The position numbers were made by a program, and so were the translations under genes. Positions 33,963-43,310 of a stretch of DNA of 64,000 nt are shown piece by piece. The stretch's first letter is position 1. Each line of letters starts with the position of its first letter. The notes beneath the pieces were generated by a model. It was not told the origin of the DNA. It saw only the letters and a list, made by a program, of their open reading frames with translations, and made no database searches. The stretch is from a virus, in the IMG/VR virus record IMGVR_UViG_3300031918_000005, positions 62,001 through 126,000 of that record; one strand, written 5' to 3'.

Positions 33963-33976
33963 TTTTTAATTATTTA
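33963..33976 (-). promoter_or_regulatory. Putative late promoter TAAATAATTAAAAA
   Basis: An exact copy of the motif at 4312, on the minus strand and 33 bases before the 33929 start. Two ATTTTTTAAATG repeats lie between it and the gene. Confidence 0.6.
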
Positions 33977-34001
33977 GTGGAATTAGTATTTTTAATTGGA
34001 A

Positions 34002-34703
34002 TTAGATGTTATTTATTTCATCAAGTTTTGATTTTGATACTTGATAAACATCATCAGTTCCATCAAATTCTATAAATATATGATCACCCATTGGATTAAA
34101 GCATATAGTAACACCATTTATATCATCATCAATTTCCAATTGGTTTTCATTATTATAATCAGATTTTAATAATTTGCTAACAACTTCATAAAAGAATTCA
34201 AGTGGCTGTTCAATATTTGTTTTCAATTGCATATCAATAGCAATATCTTCGATATTGCTGGTGTTTTCATTCACCGATAATAATGTATCCATATCAACAT
34301 AAATCATATCTTGAACAATATCAGGACTATAACTATTTATGTTTGGTTTGGTAGATAAATCTTCGCCTTCATTTACTTTTTCAGATTTTGCTGATTCAGT
34401 GAGGTATTGTATTGATTCATCAAGAACAACGGAAAATGAATCAGTTTCGTAATAATCTTTTAATTTATTTTTTAATGAATCAATACCAAATTCGGCTACA
34501 AATTTGTTGATTTTTTTGAGAATACCAGTTATTTTATTCTCTATATAATTTATATCTGATTTTATAGTAGAATTTCTTTTTAAATGTCTTAAATCTTGAT
34601 AATTGTCTAGATATTTTGCAAGTGTTTCCATTCTATAGTTTGAAATTGAAATTTCTTCTTCGATTTCCAAATCTTTTGATTCAAATACCTTTAACTTTTT
34701 CAT
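34002..34703 (-). CDS. Cargo-leader protein MKKLKVFES, possible core/internal head protein
   Basis: A 233-residue protein. ATG 34703 gives the shared leader MKKLKVFESKDLEIEEE, so I prefer it to the ATG 14 codons earlier, which lies inside the upstream gene. The body is largely helical and acidic, with KDINYIENKITGILKKINKF-like sections and a C-terminal beta part (GVTICFNPMGDHIFIEFDGT). Together with the 33929 gene and the portal it forms a head-gene block, so a prohead core component or packaged internal protein is likely. Confidence 0.68.
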   Translation of the reverse strand: MKKLKVFESKDLEIEEEISISNYRMETLAKYLDNYQDLRHLKRNSTIKSDINYIENKITGILKKINKFVAEFGIDSLKNKLKDYYETDSFSVVLDESIQYLTESAKSEKVNEGEDLSTKPNINSYSPDIVQDMIYVDMDTLLSVNENTSNIEDIAIDMQLKTNIEQPLEFFYEVVSKLLKSDYNNENQLEIDDDINGVTICFNPMGDHIFIEFDGTDDVYQVSKSKLDEINNI

Positions 34704-34716
34704 TTTGATTTCATTT

Positions 34717-35421
34717 TTATTCAGACAAATTTTCGAATATATCATTTATTCTTTTTTTCATCATTATATATGTATTATGATGCATTCTATCAAGTTCTTC
34801 TATAAGAGTAATAACCTTTTGTTTATTTCTTGATTTAAGACACCTTATACACATTTCAAGTTTTTTATCAATGTCATCGGGTGGAAATAATGTTCCAAGT
34901 TGTCTTCCATTGATATAAAATTCATTCATGCAATCAATACTCTTATTTCTATGTATTGACAATATGCTTTTTATAGTGTCTTCCAATGCTACAGTATTGT
35001 TATCGTTTTCATTATTTGATTCAGATGCTGTATGTAAGGATTTTATTATATCGATTTTTTGTGAATCCAAAATCGATTTTATCACAACAACAGATTGTTG
35101 TATATTAATCTCTCTTTTTGCATCATTATCAATTTTATCAGAAACCTTTTCTAGATATGCGCATACTCTTTCCAATACTGGAGCTATATTTGCTATATCT
35201 TCAACTATTTTTGTGTTATCTTTATTATTGTTTTTAATAAATTGTTTAAACATTAATAAAAAAGCCAACATAAAAACGGTGAATAAAGCTATTGATATCC
35301 AAATCGCAAATGCCATACCTACACTTGTAGAACCATAATCATTAATATTTTTAGACAATTTACCTACGGTTTCAGCACTTTGTGAAACAGATACTGCAGA
35401 ACTCAATAATAATAAATTCAT
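34717..35421 (-). CDS. Membrane protein with cytoplasmic coiled-coil domain
   Basis: A 234-residue protein. Residues 1-15 look like a hydrophobic N-terminus (MNLLLLSSAVSVSQSA, possibly a cleavable signal), and residues 36-62 form a transmembrane segment (MAFAIWISIALFTVFMLAFLL). The rest is a charged helical domain (VLERVCAYLEKVSDKIDNDA) ending in ELDRMHHNTYIMMKKRINDI. No named family. The TAAATAATAAAAT string before the ATG suggests late expression. It ends 14 bases before the 34703 gene. Confidence 0.65.
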   Translation of the reverse strand: MNLLLLSSAVSVSQSAETVGKLSKNINDYGSTSVGMAFAIWISIALFTVFMLAFLLMFKQFIKNNNKDNTKIVEDIANIAPVLERVCAYLEKVSDKIDNDAKREINIQQSVVVIKSILDSQKIDIIKSLHTASESNNENDNNTVALEDTIKSILSIHRNKSIDCMNEFYINGRQLGTLFPPDDIDKKLEMCIRCLKSRNKQKVITLIEELDRMHHNTYIMMKKRINDIFENLSE

Positions 35422-35467
35422 ATTAATACAATTTTATTATTTACTAGAAAATGATATCAATATGAAT

Positions 35468-36868
35468 TTATTGTGGGAGTATTTTGAATTGAGTTGGGTC
35501 TATAAGACCTGAAGCTTCAGTCATACGCATATAATTATATTCAACTTTCATCTTCAGATAATAATCTTTGTAACGACTGTCTCTTATCTTTAGGAATTTG
35601 AAATACATTTCTTTATTCATACGCATAACTTCAGGAGTTATCATGCCTATAACATTATCAGCTCTATGAAAAAGACCAGATGATTCCGACATGAAACTAC
35701 CCATTTCGATATCGCTTGCGTTTGCGTTTTTGATTGTTGCTTGGTGGGCTGTAATCATAGCCCATTGGTTATCTACACCAGCTTGGAATAATGCTTCTGC
35801 ATTAGATTTATGATAAGAATACATATTTTCTGGAGAAATTCCATAATCATTACCAAGTTCTGTTAAATAATCTATAATTACTGCATCAAATTTTATATTT
35901 CTTTCTTCTTCAAGCCTTCTCACTCTTGAAATTATAGATAAAGGACTAGCTTTTGAAAATCTCATGCTAAGAAATACACCAACTTTACCTTTTTCTTTAA
36001 TTATACCCCTTAATGCGTCTTGTACTACATCCGATGATTCAGAAAATCTAGCATAATCATACATTGGTATCGATAGCATATTACTACCAATTCTCTTATA
36101 TATTTTATCGATACCCATCTCAAGAGATATTAATACAACATTTTTACCAGCAAGTGATATACCAGCTGCTATATTTCCAAGAACTAAAGATTTACCTGCA
36201 TTTGGAGCACCAGCGTATATGGTTAAAGTACCAGGGGCGAATCCGCCATTTTCTTCAAAATCGGAAAGTGCCATATTTGTTGCCGAGAATCCACTATTAA
36301 CATAATTTTCAGCCTTCATCTGAACATGTTCTTTGGCATCCCAATAATCATGAATTTCAGCATCTTCCATGTCTATTGATGACCTTCTAACAACAATGTC
36401 TTTTGCTCTACCAATTACTTGCTTTACATTTTCAGGTGTTATTGTCTGTGTTTGCATATAACGAACAGCAGATTTATAACCTTCTTGTGCATTTTGCCAA
36501 CTAATCCAAGAACCAACTGTCTCTTTTAACCAGTCTTCAGAATGTCCATTTATATTTGTTGTTATAATATGTTTTGTTACAGATAGGAAGCTATTTATAT
36601 TTTCATTGATATCCTTGTTGTTGTCAATGATATAGCTTTCTTTATCTTCTTTAACCAAAACGTCTATTTGCCCTATGTCTGGATTTTGGGTGTCAAAGAG
36701 AGGCTCGTTGAACCTTGTGAAGAATTCTTTTGCTAATTTGAATAGAAATTTACAATAGACATCTTTGAAAAAAGATTCATCTATTTTATTGATAAGATTG
36801 AGGTTGTTTCTTTTTTGAATATAGCAAAATACTATTTGTTCAAAATCGGTTGTGTTGTTTCCAATCAT
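35468..36868 (-). CDS. 41: Replicative DNA helicase (gp41/DnaB type)
   Basis: A 466-residue hexameric helicase that unwinds the fork 5'-3' and works with primase. The N-terminal 170 residues form the helical DnaB-N-like part. The RecA-like domain has Walker A GAPNAGKS (about residue 218-225), NVVLISLEMG, the Walker B region FDAVIIDYLTELG and the H4/arginine-side AMITAHQATIKN. Length matches T4 gp41 (475). The start overlaps the stop of the 37116 gene by four bases, so helicase, the small gene and uvsX form one operon. Confidence 0.92.
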   Translation of the reverse strand: MIGNNTTDFEQIVFCYIQKRNNLNLINKIDESFFKDVYCKFLFKLAKEFFTRFNEPLFDTQNPDIGQIDVLVKEDKESYIIDNNKDINENINSFLSVTKHIITTNINGHSEDWLKETVGSWISWQNAQEGYKSAVRYMQTQTITPENVKQVIGRAKDIVVRRSSIDMEDAEIHDYWDAKEHVQMKAENYVNSGFSATNMALSDFEENGGFAPGTLTIYAGAPNAGKSLVLGNIAAGISLAGKNVVLISLEMGIDKIYKRIGSNMLSIPMYDYARFSESSDVVQDALRGIIKEKGKVGVFLSMRFSKASPLSIISRVRRLEEERNIKFDAVIIDYLTELGNDYGISPENMYSYHKSNAEALFQAGVDNQWAMITAHQATIKNANASDIEMGSFMSESSGLFHRADNVIGMITPEVMRMNKEMYFKFLKIRDSRYKDYYLKMKVEYNYMRMTEASGLIDPTQFKILPQ

Positions 36869-37116
36869 TGTTGAGTTATAGTTAATATTTCATCAGCGAT
36901 TGTTGCTTGCTTTGTATCAACGAGATTTTGTATACAAACATCAAACTCCTTCATCTTATATTCAGTATTAGCTACAGTTTTTCTAATATCTTCAATATTC
37001 ATACTCTTTTTGTTTTTACTCATAACAAAAAATATAATATCATCGGGTTCAATGGTTTCCAAGTTAAGGTATTGACCAGTAAGATATTTCAATTTCAAAT
37101 TTGTTTTATCAATCAT
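36865..37116 (-). CDS. Small protein between uvsX and the replicative helicase
   Basis: An 83-residue protein, mostly helical (MNIEDIRKTVANTEYKMKEF, then VCIQNLVDTKQATIADEIL). The C-terminal half could be a small winged-helix-like fold. Tight coupling to uvsX upstream (two bases) and gp41 downstream (overlap) suggests a recombination or helicase accessory role, such as a loader or mediator. There is no sequence signature to choose between these. Confidence 0.65.
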   Translation of the reverse strand: MIDKTNLKLKYLTGQYLNLETIEPDDIIFFVMSKNKKSMNIEDIRKTVANTEYKMKEFDVCIQNLVDTKQATIADEILTITQQ

Positions 37117-37118
37117 AA

Positions 37119-38927
37119 TTATTTTGATTTGTCTAGAATTGAATTCATTTGGCTTTCAAAATCTGATACTGAATCATCAAATTCTGCTGCTGAATCATCA
37201 GTAAGCACTTCTGCTGAATCATCAATAAATTCTGTTCTATATTGGAAAAGAGGTTTAATCATCTTTTCATCGATTTGTTTTAGTACTTCATCGGTAAACA
37301 CCGTTTTATTGAAAAGTTGTGAGAAATCAACGCATCTATTAAGATGTTTAACACAATATTGGTTTGATGATTCTTGTGGTTTACAAACCTTTTTCTCTAC
37401 TTTGTTGATTATACCATCAACAATCATTTCATCAACAAATTTTTGAGTGAATTTAAAAGATTGGTCTAATTTGGAGTTGTATCTAACATTATCAGATGTG
37501 CTTTCATTCACATAAGAAAAATCTTTTGATTTATATTTGCTTGAATTAACAGCATCAAGTATAGGTTTTTTAAACTTAAATTTTTGAATCTTGTTGACAT
37601 CAACTTTGGCATTACCCATTACAAACACATCATCATTTTTGATAGAATTTTGAACCCACTTAACAAGTGATTGTTCCGAAAAAATGTTATTCAATTGCAT
37701 TTTTTCTTTTAAAAATATTGTATCAAATTCTAAATTAACATTATGACCACACGACTGTAAAAATAAAATTAAGTCAGGTAGTTGTATTATTTGCTCTTCA
37801 TTTGAATCAAACACAATGTAACCATTTTCGATATCTTCTTCAAACGAAGGTTGGAAACTGTCTTTTTTATTTGACGAAAGTGAAGACAACACCAATTTGG
37901 TTGAATATTTGTTATTCAACCAATCCGAAGTATCAATAGCTTTTTTACCAAATATTTCTTGAGCTATATTGATATAATCAACCATTTTACCTTTTGTAAT
38001 ACCGCAAACATCCCAAGAGATAAATTCTTCAAGACCTAAAAATCTGTTAATTCCTCTAGTGAATGAAATGTAAAAAGATACTGGTCTATGCATTGAAAAT
38101 CTAGATTCCATAATTTCTGCAGTAACAATAATACCAGTTTTTTGTTTATCTTCATCTCTATCAAATTTTTTGCGAAGATTAACGACAACTGATGGCATAT
38201 AAAGAGAACCTTTACCACCCGATAACTTTTTAACTTTTTGATAACCTTCATCGGCTTCATAAGTATGTGCTGTACAAACCAATGGAATACCAAGTTTACC
38301 AAATCTTGGAATAAGAAGGTTATACATAACTTTAAGCTCTTTTGCTAAGCTACCCATATCACTCTTCATATTACCTTCTAATGCATCATTCAATTGTTTT
38401 TCTGAATTTAAAGTTGATATAGAATCTATAACAACAGCTATCTTCGGTAATTCTTTTCGTTGGTCTACTGGTAATTTTTTATTTTCTTGATTTATTTTTT
38501 CTTTTGTGTCAAATAATGATTGTGTCAATTGAACCATTTGTGATGTTATTTGATTGACTGTATCAGGAATGATAAATTTTATCATGTTTATATCAACACC
38601 TTGAGCAAGATATCTTTCTTTTGTGTGTGCATGTTCTGTGTCAAATATTATAACCATATAACCATCTTTTTGTAGTTCTCTAACTGCATCAAGAACTATA
38701 TAACTTTTTCCAGTTTTGGGGTCACCAGCTATAATAATACAATGTCCACTTGGTGTACCACCAAATAATGTACCACTTATGCATGCATTCAATACATACG
38801 ACCCAGCAGAAGTAAAAGTAACTTCTTGGTCAAGTTCTACATAATCAGAATTTGGTAAAAATTGATTTATATAATTTGATATTTCAGAAAAATTTTTGTA
38901 ATTTCCACTAAATATTTGTTTAGCCAT
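37119..38927 (-). CDS. uvsX: UvsX/RecA-type recombinase with a long C-terminal extension
   Basis: A 602-residue strand-exchange ATPase. The RecA core covers about residues 25-330, with Walker A GDPKTGKSYIV, FDTEHAHTKERYLAQGVD, Walker B-like IAVVIDSIST, and a QxxT/SGGKG-type strand near KKLSGGKGSLYMPSVVV. T4 UvsX has about 390 residues, so about 210 residues are extra. Residues 370-560 form an additional domain with LPDLILFLQSCGHNV and VKWVQNSIKNDDVFVMG, and the end (residues 570-602) is acidic with repeated DDSA units. The extension is unassigned. The gene precedes the 37116 and gp41 genes in one operon. Confidence 0.9.
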   Translation of the reverse strand: MAKQIFSGNYKNFSEISNYINQFLPNSDYVELDQEVTFTSAGSYVLNACISGTLFGGTPSGHCIIIAGDPKTGKSYIVLDAVRELQKDGYMVIIFDTEHAHTKERYLAQGVDINMIKFIIPDTVNQITSQMVQLTQSLFDTKEKINQENKKLPVDQRKELPKIAVVIDSISTLNSEKQLNDALEGNMKSDMGSLAKELKVMYNLLIPRFGKLGIPLVCTAHTYEADEGYQKVKKLSGGKGSLYMPSVVVNLRKKFDRDEDKQKTGIIVTAEIMESRFSMHRPVSFYISFTRGINRFLGLEEFISWDVCGITKGKMVDYINIAQEIFGKKAIDTSDWLNNKYSTKLVLSSLSSNKKDSFQPSFEEDIENGYIVFDSNEEQIIQLPDLILFLQSCGHNVNLEFDTIFLKEKMQLNNIFSEQSLVKWVQNSIKNDDVFVMGNAKVDVNKIQKFKFKKPILDAVNSSKYKSKDFSYVNESTSDNVRYNSKLDQSFKFTQKFVDEMIVDGIINKVEKKVCKPQESSNQYCVKHLNRCVDFSQLFNKTVFTDEVLKQIDEKMIKPLFQYRTEFIDDSAEVLTDDSAAEFDDSVSDFESQMNSILDKSK

Positions 38928-38928
38928 T

Positions 38929-39882
38929 TTATATTAAATTTAATTTATGATTTATTATTATTTTTATATATCTTTTTATAACATTTGGTTTTTTAGTCCA
39001 ATCCAAATTCCATATTGTCAATATGTCAATATTTCTTTCATTTTTATATTCGGAAATCTTCAGTTTATCATTTTCCCATACATCTTTTGCTAATTTCCCA
39101 TATTTTGACAAGTCATCGTATTTGAATTTTCTTGGGTCACAATGTATTCCAGTACCATTAAATTCAAACCCCAAATTCAAGTCCTCTAAAAATATATCAA
39201 TTTGTAATCTTTTATTATTAATTTTTGAAAAGTAATCATATTGAATTTTAATGTTTTTAAATTCCGTTTTTATAAATTCATAAATTGTTATTTGTGGCCT
39301 TGATTTGTTTGTATAATTGGTTGAATTCAATGGTATACAATTTGTACAAATATCAATATTGTTTTTTATTCTATAATAATATTGATTAAAACTATGGATT
39401 TTAAATTGTTCATTACACTTATTACACAATAATAAGTGTTCATTATTGCCAACATATTTTATATAATCAAAATCCTTTTCTAAACAACCGTCTTTTTCAA
39501 GTCTTAATAAAAATTTATTTGGTTTTTCTTTGTTTGGCTTTTCTTTATACCAATCTTTTTTACATCTACTATTTTTATTACCAGTTGATTTTAATGATTT
39601 TAATTTAATATTACATGATTTACTACATGATTTTAGGTATTTTTGTTCCTTGAAAGAATATATTGCTATACCACCACATATTTCACATTTTTGTAATTCA
39701 AACACATCATTTTTAATATGCCAAATTCTTTGATAACCATAAATTTTGATATAGTGCTCATCAAGGAAAGAAGTCAAATAAATAATCTCTTTCCAAAATT
39801 TATTATTTTGTAGCATCACAGATTTTGATATATTGTATCGATTCCCATACCACCAATCAATCAAATAATCATATTTCCCCAT
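38929..39882 (-). CDS. Free-standing homing endonuclease, EDxHD/Vsr-like
   Basis: A 317-residue protein. ATG 39882 (MGKYDYLIDWW) is preferred over an upstream in-frame ATG that lies before the terminator. Residues 35-85 are shared with the 43345 protein (LTSFLDEHYIK, QRIWHIKNDVFELQKCEICG), and CEICG with SCSKSCN make a probable zinc finger. A second Cys pair (CNKC, then CTNC) follows. Near residues 225-300, RLQIDIFLEDLNLGFEFNGTG and a later NDKLKISEYKNERNIDILTI resemble Vsr-like nucleases of the EDxHD homing family. It is inserted between uvsX and the 39981 gene after a terminator. Confidence 0.8.
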   Translation of the reverse strand: MGKYDYLIDWWYGNRYNISKSVMLQNNKFWKEIIYLTSFLDEHYIKIYGYQRIWHIKNDVFELQKCEICGGIAIYSFKEQKYLKSCSKSCNIKLKSLKSTGNKNSRCKKDWYKEKPNKEKPNKFLLRLEKDGCLEKDFDYIKYVGNNEHLLLCNKCNEQFKIHSFNQYYYRIKNNIDICTNCIPLNSTNYTNKSRPQITIYEFIKTEFKNIKIQYDYFSKINNKRLQIDIFLEDLNLGFEFNGTGIHCDPRKFKYDDLSKYGKLAKDVWENDKLKISEYKNERNIDILTIWNLDWTKKPNVIKRYIKIIINHKLNLI

Positions 39883-39920
39883 ATCAGTTTTTAATTTATT
39901 TAATAAAATAATCAAATACA

Positions 39921-39959
39921 TTTGGTGCTTGAGAAAGTGTATTATTCTCAAGCACCAAA
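39921..39959. terminator. Perfect 15-bp hairpin terminator
   Basis: TTTGGTGCTTGAGAA pairs with TTCTCAAGCACCAAA around a 9-base loop, 22 bases after the stop of the 41678 gene and 39 bases before the endonuclease start. Confidence 0.8.
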
Positions 39960-39980
39960 AATTTATGTTGTAATAATATG

Positions 39981-41678
39981 TTATTGTTTTGCACTGAAGA
40001 AATCAATATCTTCTTTAAGGTGTTTCATATCTTCTTCATTATTGATATTATATGAAACATTTCTAATAGGTGATGATTTCATGATTTCATCATCATTTGA
40101 TTGAGTGAAATCATATTTCCAGCATTTGAACACAATTTTTTCACCTTCTTTTTTCAGTTCTATAAGTTTATAAGACATGAACTTTTTAATCAATACAGTT
40201 TCGCCAGTAGATATCAAAGTGTTTATAACGTCAGGTATTGGTGTCTTATCATCAACAGTATAGGTTTCCAAAATTTTTTTGATATCAGCGTTTTCATTAA
40301 TTTTATAACTCTTCTTACCAATAAGTATTCTTCTTTCAAATATTCCAAATTTTTTCATAACAATTGGTTTTATTAAACTACCATTAAATTTTATATTCTT
40401 GCCTTCATTTATTGTCAAAGAGTTGTCAAGGTCATTAGCATCGTCTTTAACATTGATATTTGTAAGACCTTCAATATTGCCAAGTTCTGTTGATATTTCA
40501 TCAACAACTTTATTAATAATTTGAGAAGATTTTTCTTCATCCGACAATTTTTGAATTTGCTCTTTTTTACCAAGCAAAAGTAGATAAACTTCTTCAATAT
40601 CTTCAGTATAACGAATATCTTCAGGTAACGATTCTATCTTGTTAATATTTCGTTGGATAATTTCAAGCTCTTGAACATATTCTTCATCATGTTCAGAAAT
40701 GATATCATCGAAGTTAAATTCGTTATTTTCTTCTTCTTTTGGTATTTCAGTTGGTTTTGGTGCTGTTTGTGGTGGTAATAAAGGTTCATCAGATTTTGGT
40801 GGTTCAGGTTGTGAATTAGTATTATCTTTTTTATCTTCATCTTCATTATCCATAAATCCTTCATTAACTGAAGAAATATCTAGACTTTTAGCGATGTCAA
40901 TACCATACATTTCAAGAACATGTGCTTGGATTTCATTGTTATATTTAAACATTTCATCAATATTGTTAAGTTCATCAACTATAACAACATAAATGTTTGG
41001 CTCAAGGAATAACACATAAACAGTTGTGAATAATTCTTCATTCTCAATAGAAAAACCTTTAACAGATATTTCTTCATTAGAACTAAATTTATCAAGTGAT
41101 TCATAAATTTTTTCACCTTTACCAACAACAAGGTTATCTTTAATACCTTTAGCTGTGAAATCCTTAGCTTCTTGGAAAATAAGTTTTCTTGAATTATTAT
41201 CCATTGTTGCTGAAGCAACCGATTGAGTTTTTGGGTCTATTGATACAAGATTATTGTATAAATCCATTATTTTCCAATTCAATCCTTCTTTATCTTTAGC
41301 ATCTTCATTTAATGACCCAAATATTTGACCCAAATCAATATATCTAGTTATATATTGTGAAATTATTGAAGGTGGTAAAAATTTAGCATTAACAAGTTTT
41401 TTATAAACTGGTGTTGTAATGGAACAATTTTCTTTTATTGCTTCGAGTAATTGCTCGAATAAAATAACGGACATTGCTTTATCAAGTAAATTATATTGGT
41501 TGATTATAGCCTCTGCAGCTGATTTTATTGTTATATCATCATCTTCTTCTATACCAACTAGATATTTTTTATTTTCTTTGCTATTGAACAAATAATAATT
41601 GCCATCAGTGTCTTTAGATATCAACAATTTATTGTCATATTCAAGGAAGTAGCTTCCATCTGATATTTTCCAATTCAT
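39981..41678 (-). CDS. Unassigned 565-residue protein, probably virion-associated
   Basis: Not recognised. Residues 1-240 appear globular (MNWKISDGSYFLEYDNKLLI, then LLEAIKENCSITTPVYKKLV). A Pro/Glu/Lys-rich linker at about 285-320 (PEPPKSDEPLLPPQTAPK) joins an acidic helical domain (330-410) to a C-terminal domain that starts near MKKFGIFERRILIGKKSYKI. This last part has a late internal MKKFGIFER string that resembles the cargo leader and may be a protease site. It follows the tail-tube gene in order and carries an AT-rich TAAATAAATAAAA upstream sequence, so I think it is a late tail or head gene. Confidence 0.65.
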   Translation of the reverse strand: MNWKISDGSYFLEYDNKLLISKDTDGNYYLFNSKENKKYLVGIEEDDDITIKSAAEAIINQYNLLDKAMSVILFEQLLEAIKENCSITTPVYKKLVNAKFLPPSIISQYITRYIDLGQIFGSLNEDAKDKEGLNWKIMDLYNNLVSIDPKTQSVASATMDNNSRKLIFQEAKDFTAKGIKDNLVVGKGEKIYESLDKFSSNEEISVKGFSIENEELFTTVYVLFLEPNIYVVIVDELNNIDEMFKYNNEIQAHVLEMYGIDIAKSLDISSVNEGFMDNEDEDKKDNTNSQPEPPKSDEPLLPPQTAPKPTEIPKEEENNEFNFDDIISEHDEEYVQELEIIQRNINKIESLPEDIRYTEDIEEVYLLLLGKKEQIQKLSDEEKSSQIINKVVDEISTELGNIEGLTNINVKDDANDLDNSLTINEGKNIKFNGSLIKPIVMKKFGIFERRILIGKKSYKINENADIKKILETYTVDDKTPIPDVINTLISTGETVLIKKFMSYKLIELKKEGEKIVFKCWKYDFTQSNDDEIMKSSPIRNVSYNINNEEDMKHLKEDIDFFSAKQ

Positions 41679-41776
41679 AATCGAATATTTTAATTTTTAT
41701 TTATTTATTTTTATTCATTACAAAAACGCAAAAATTCAATATTAATGTAAAGACATTTATTAATAATATAAAAACG

Positions 41777-41810
41777 ATTCGACCATCAAATGAGGGTTTG
41801 ATGGTCGAAT
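41777..41810. terminator. Perfect 14-bp hairpin terminator
   Basis: ATTCGACCATCAAA pairs with TTTGATGGTCGAAT around TGAGGG, 36 bases after the tail-tube stop. Confidence 0.8.
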
Positions 41811-41846
41811 TGGGCATTGGATTAGAAAGGGGGTGTATTCAATATA

Positions 41847-42413
41847 TTATCCAGCTAATAAATCCTTTTGATTTTCGCATTGGAACTTGAAACCAGTAAT
41901 TTTATAGATACTTTCAGTATTTGTACTTAAATTCCAAGCTGGTAATTGTGTCACTGGAAAGAAAATTGGGATTTCATAATACTTTATAAGTTGTCCAATT
42001 TTGTTCGTAATTTCAATGCTTGCAGAACCAGTATGGTCTTTTTTCAATGTTTGGAGTGCTGTTGCAGGGTCATAAAGTAATTTAGACCAATCTCTCAACA
42101 AATCATATGGATAAGGAACTAATGTTTCAGGATTAACATTGACTTCAAAATCAAATGTTAATTGCATTTTTGTGTCAACAATAGTTCCGATATAAGTTCT
42201 ATCGTGGTGTCTATACTTTTGAGATACAGTTCCTGGAATTTTATCATTATCAAGACCATCAATTTTAAGATGTTGCTCAAGCAATAAAGCAGAACTTCCA
42301 TATTTCTTTTGAAGTGAGGTTGGTAATATAATATTTGCTTTATATCTTGTTAAAAATACTGGTTCGTCCAGATTTATAGCAGCTCTTGAGCCTCCAAAAC
42401 TATAATTATCCAT
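41847..42413 (-). CDS. 19: Tail tube protein (gp19-like)
   Basis: A 188-residue protein with the T4 gp19 tail-tube layout: an N-terminal GGSRAAINLDEPVFLTRYKA, then FDFEVNVNPETLVPYPYDLL with the W-x-x-L-Y-DPATA region, then GSASIEITNKIGQLIKYYEI and an LPAWNLSTNTESIYKITGFKF end. Length is close to T4 gp19 (163). It polymerises into the inner tail tube. The exact late-promoter motif lies 22 bases upstream, and a strong terminator follows, so it is expressed alone and probably at high level. Confidence 0.83.
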   Translation of the reverse strand: MDNYSFGGSRAAINLDEPVFLTRYKANIILPTSLQKKYGSSALLLEQHLKIDGLDNDKIPGTVSQKYRHHDRTYIGTIVDTKMQLTFDFEVNVNPETLVPYPYDLLRDWSKLLYDPATALQTLKKDHTGSASIEITNKIGQLIKYYEIPIFFPVTQLPAWNLSTNTESIYKITGFKFQCENQKDLLAG

Positions 42414-42435
42414 ATTATTTCAATTTATATGATTA

Positions 42436-42449
42436 TTTTTAATTATTTA
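42436..42449 (-). promoter_or_regulatory. Putative late promoter TAAATAATTAAAAA
   Basis: An exact copy of the motif on the minus strand, 22 bases before the tail-tube start. Confidence 0.65.
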
Positions 42450-42491
42450 GTAAAATGACAATATAATAAAAAGTATTTTGAAATAATATAT

Positions 42492-43235
42492 TTAATCGAA
42501 GTACAATAAACCTAAATCTGCAGGGCTTTGTTGATATTCTTTAAGATATGTTTCAACTTCTTTTACCATATCTTTGCCTTCATCTTTGATAGCTTTGAAG
42601 TCTATTTTATATCCACCTATTAATTTTTGATCTGTAAATCCGATTATATTACCAAAAGATATTTTACATTTTCCAAGACAATATTTTCTGAACATGACAT
42701 CATCGAAGAGTTTTTCTTCAGGAACATTCATCGAACATTCAGCCAAAATAGATGCTTTAACATCAACACCTTCAACAGTTATCATATGGGTATTTTGATT
42801 GAAAGCATAAACCAAGTCAGTAACGATGAAATTTGTAAGGAAAGATGTATAGTAATTATAGGTTATAGCAGTAAGCATCGCATTTGAGTTACCACCGATA
42901 CCCATATTAAAATTCCAGTTCGTTTGTTTAAAATCCGTATCTTTACCATTATAAAGACCAAGATTATAATTACCTGAAATAGTTCTGATTCTAACAACAG
43001 CATGAACAGCCTTAGGCATTTCAATTTGTCTTCTAGCTTTGAACAAATCGGTATGGAATGCTGTATCATCAATAATTATATAACAGAATTCATGAGATAA
43101 ATCCGAAAGTTCATAATAATAATCTCTAGTGTTTGATATTATTGTGTTTATCCTATTTTTATTAGGTGCTGAAGGTATTGTTCCACCCTCACTCAATTCA
43201 TCAATTAACCAATTAATAAATTCTTTTCTTGTCAT
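42492..43235 (-). CDS. Probable neck/tail structural protein
   Basis: A 247-residue protein. MTRKEFINWLIDELSEGGTI at the N-terminus, RDYYYELSDLSHEFCYIIID near residue 35, and PKAVHAVVRIRTISGNYNLG look like a small virion protein of T4-like phages, and the helical C-terminus ends in SPADLGLLYFD. I cannot name the T4 homologue; a neck or tail-completion role is the likeliest, given its place directly before the tail tube. The upstream sequence has a TAAATAAAATAAAA variant of the late motif. Confidence 0.65.
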   Translation of the reverse strand: MTRKEFINWLIDELSEGGTIPSAPNKNRINTIISNTRDYYYELSDLSHEFCYIIIDDTAFHTDLFKARRQIEMPKAVHAVVRIRTISGNYNLGLYNGKDTDFKQTNWNFNMGIGGNSNAMLTAITYNYYTSFLTNFIVTDLVYAFNQNTHMITVEGVDVKASILAECSMNVPEEKLFDDVMFRKYCLGKCKISFGNIIGFTDQKLIGGYKIDFKAIKDEGKDMVKEVETYLKEYQQSPADLGLLYFD

Positions 43236-43254
43236 ACCTTTTTATTTTATTTAG

Positions 43255-43286
43255 TATTATAAAAAGTTGGTATTATAAAAAGTTGG
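43255..43286. repeat. 16-bp tandem duplication
   Basis: TATTATAAAAAGTTGG occurs twice in tandem (43255-43270, 43271-43286), in the divergent spacer between the 43235 gene and the plus-strand endonuclease. Confidence 0.8.
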
Positions 43287-43310
43287 TACATTATTATTTT
43301 CCACAATATT

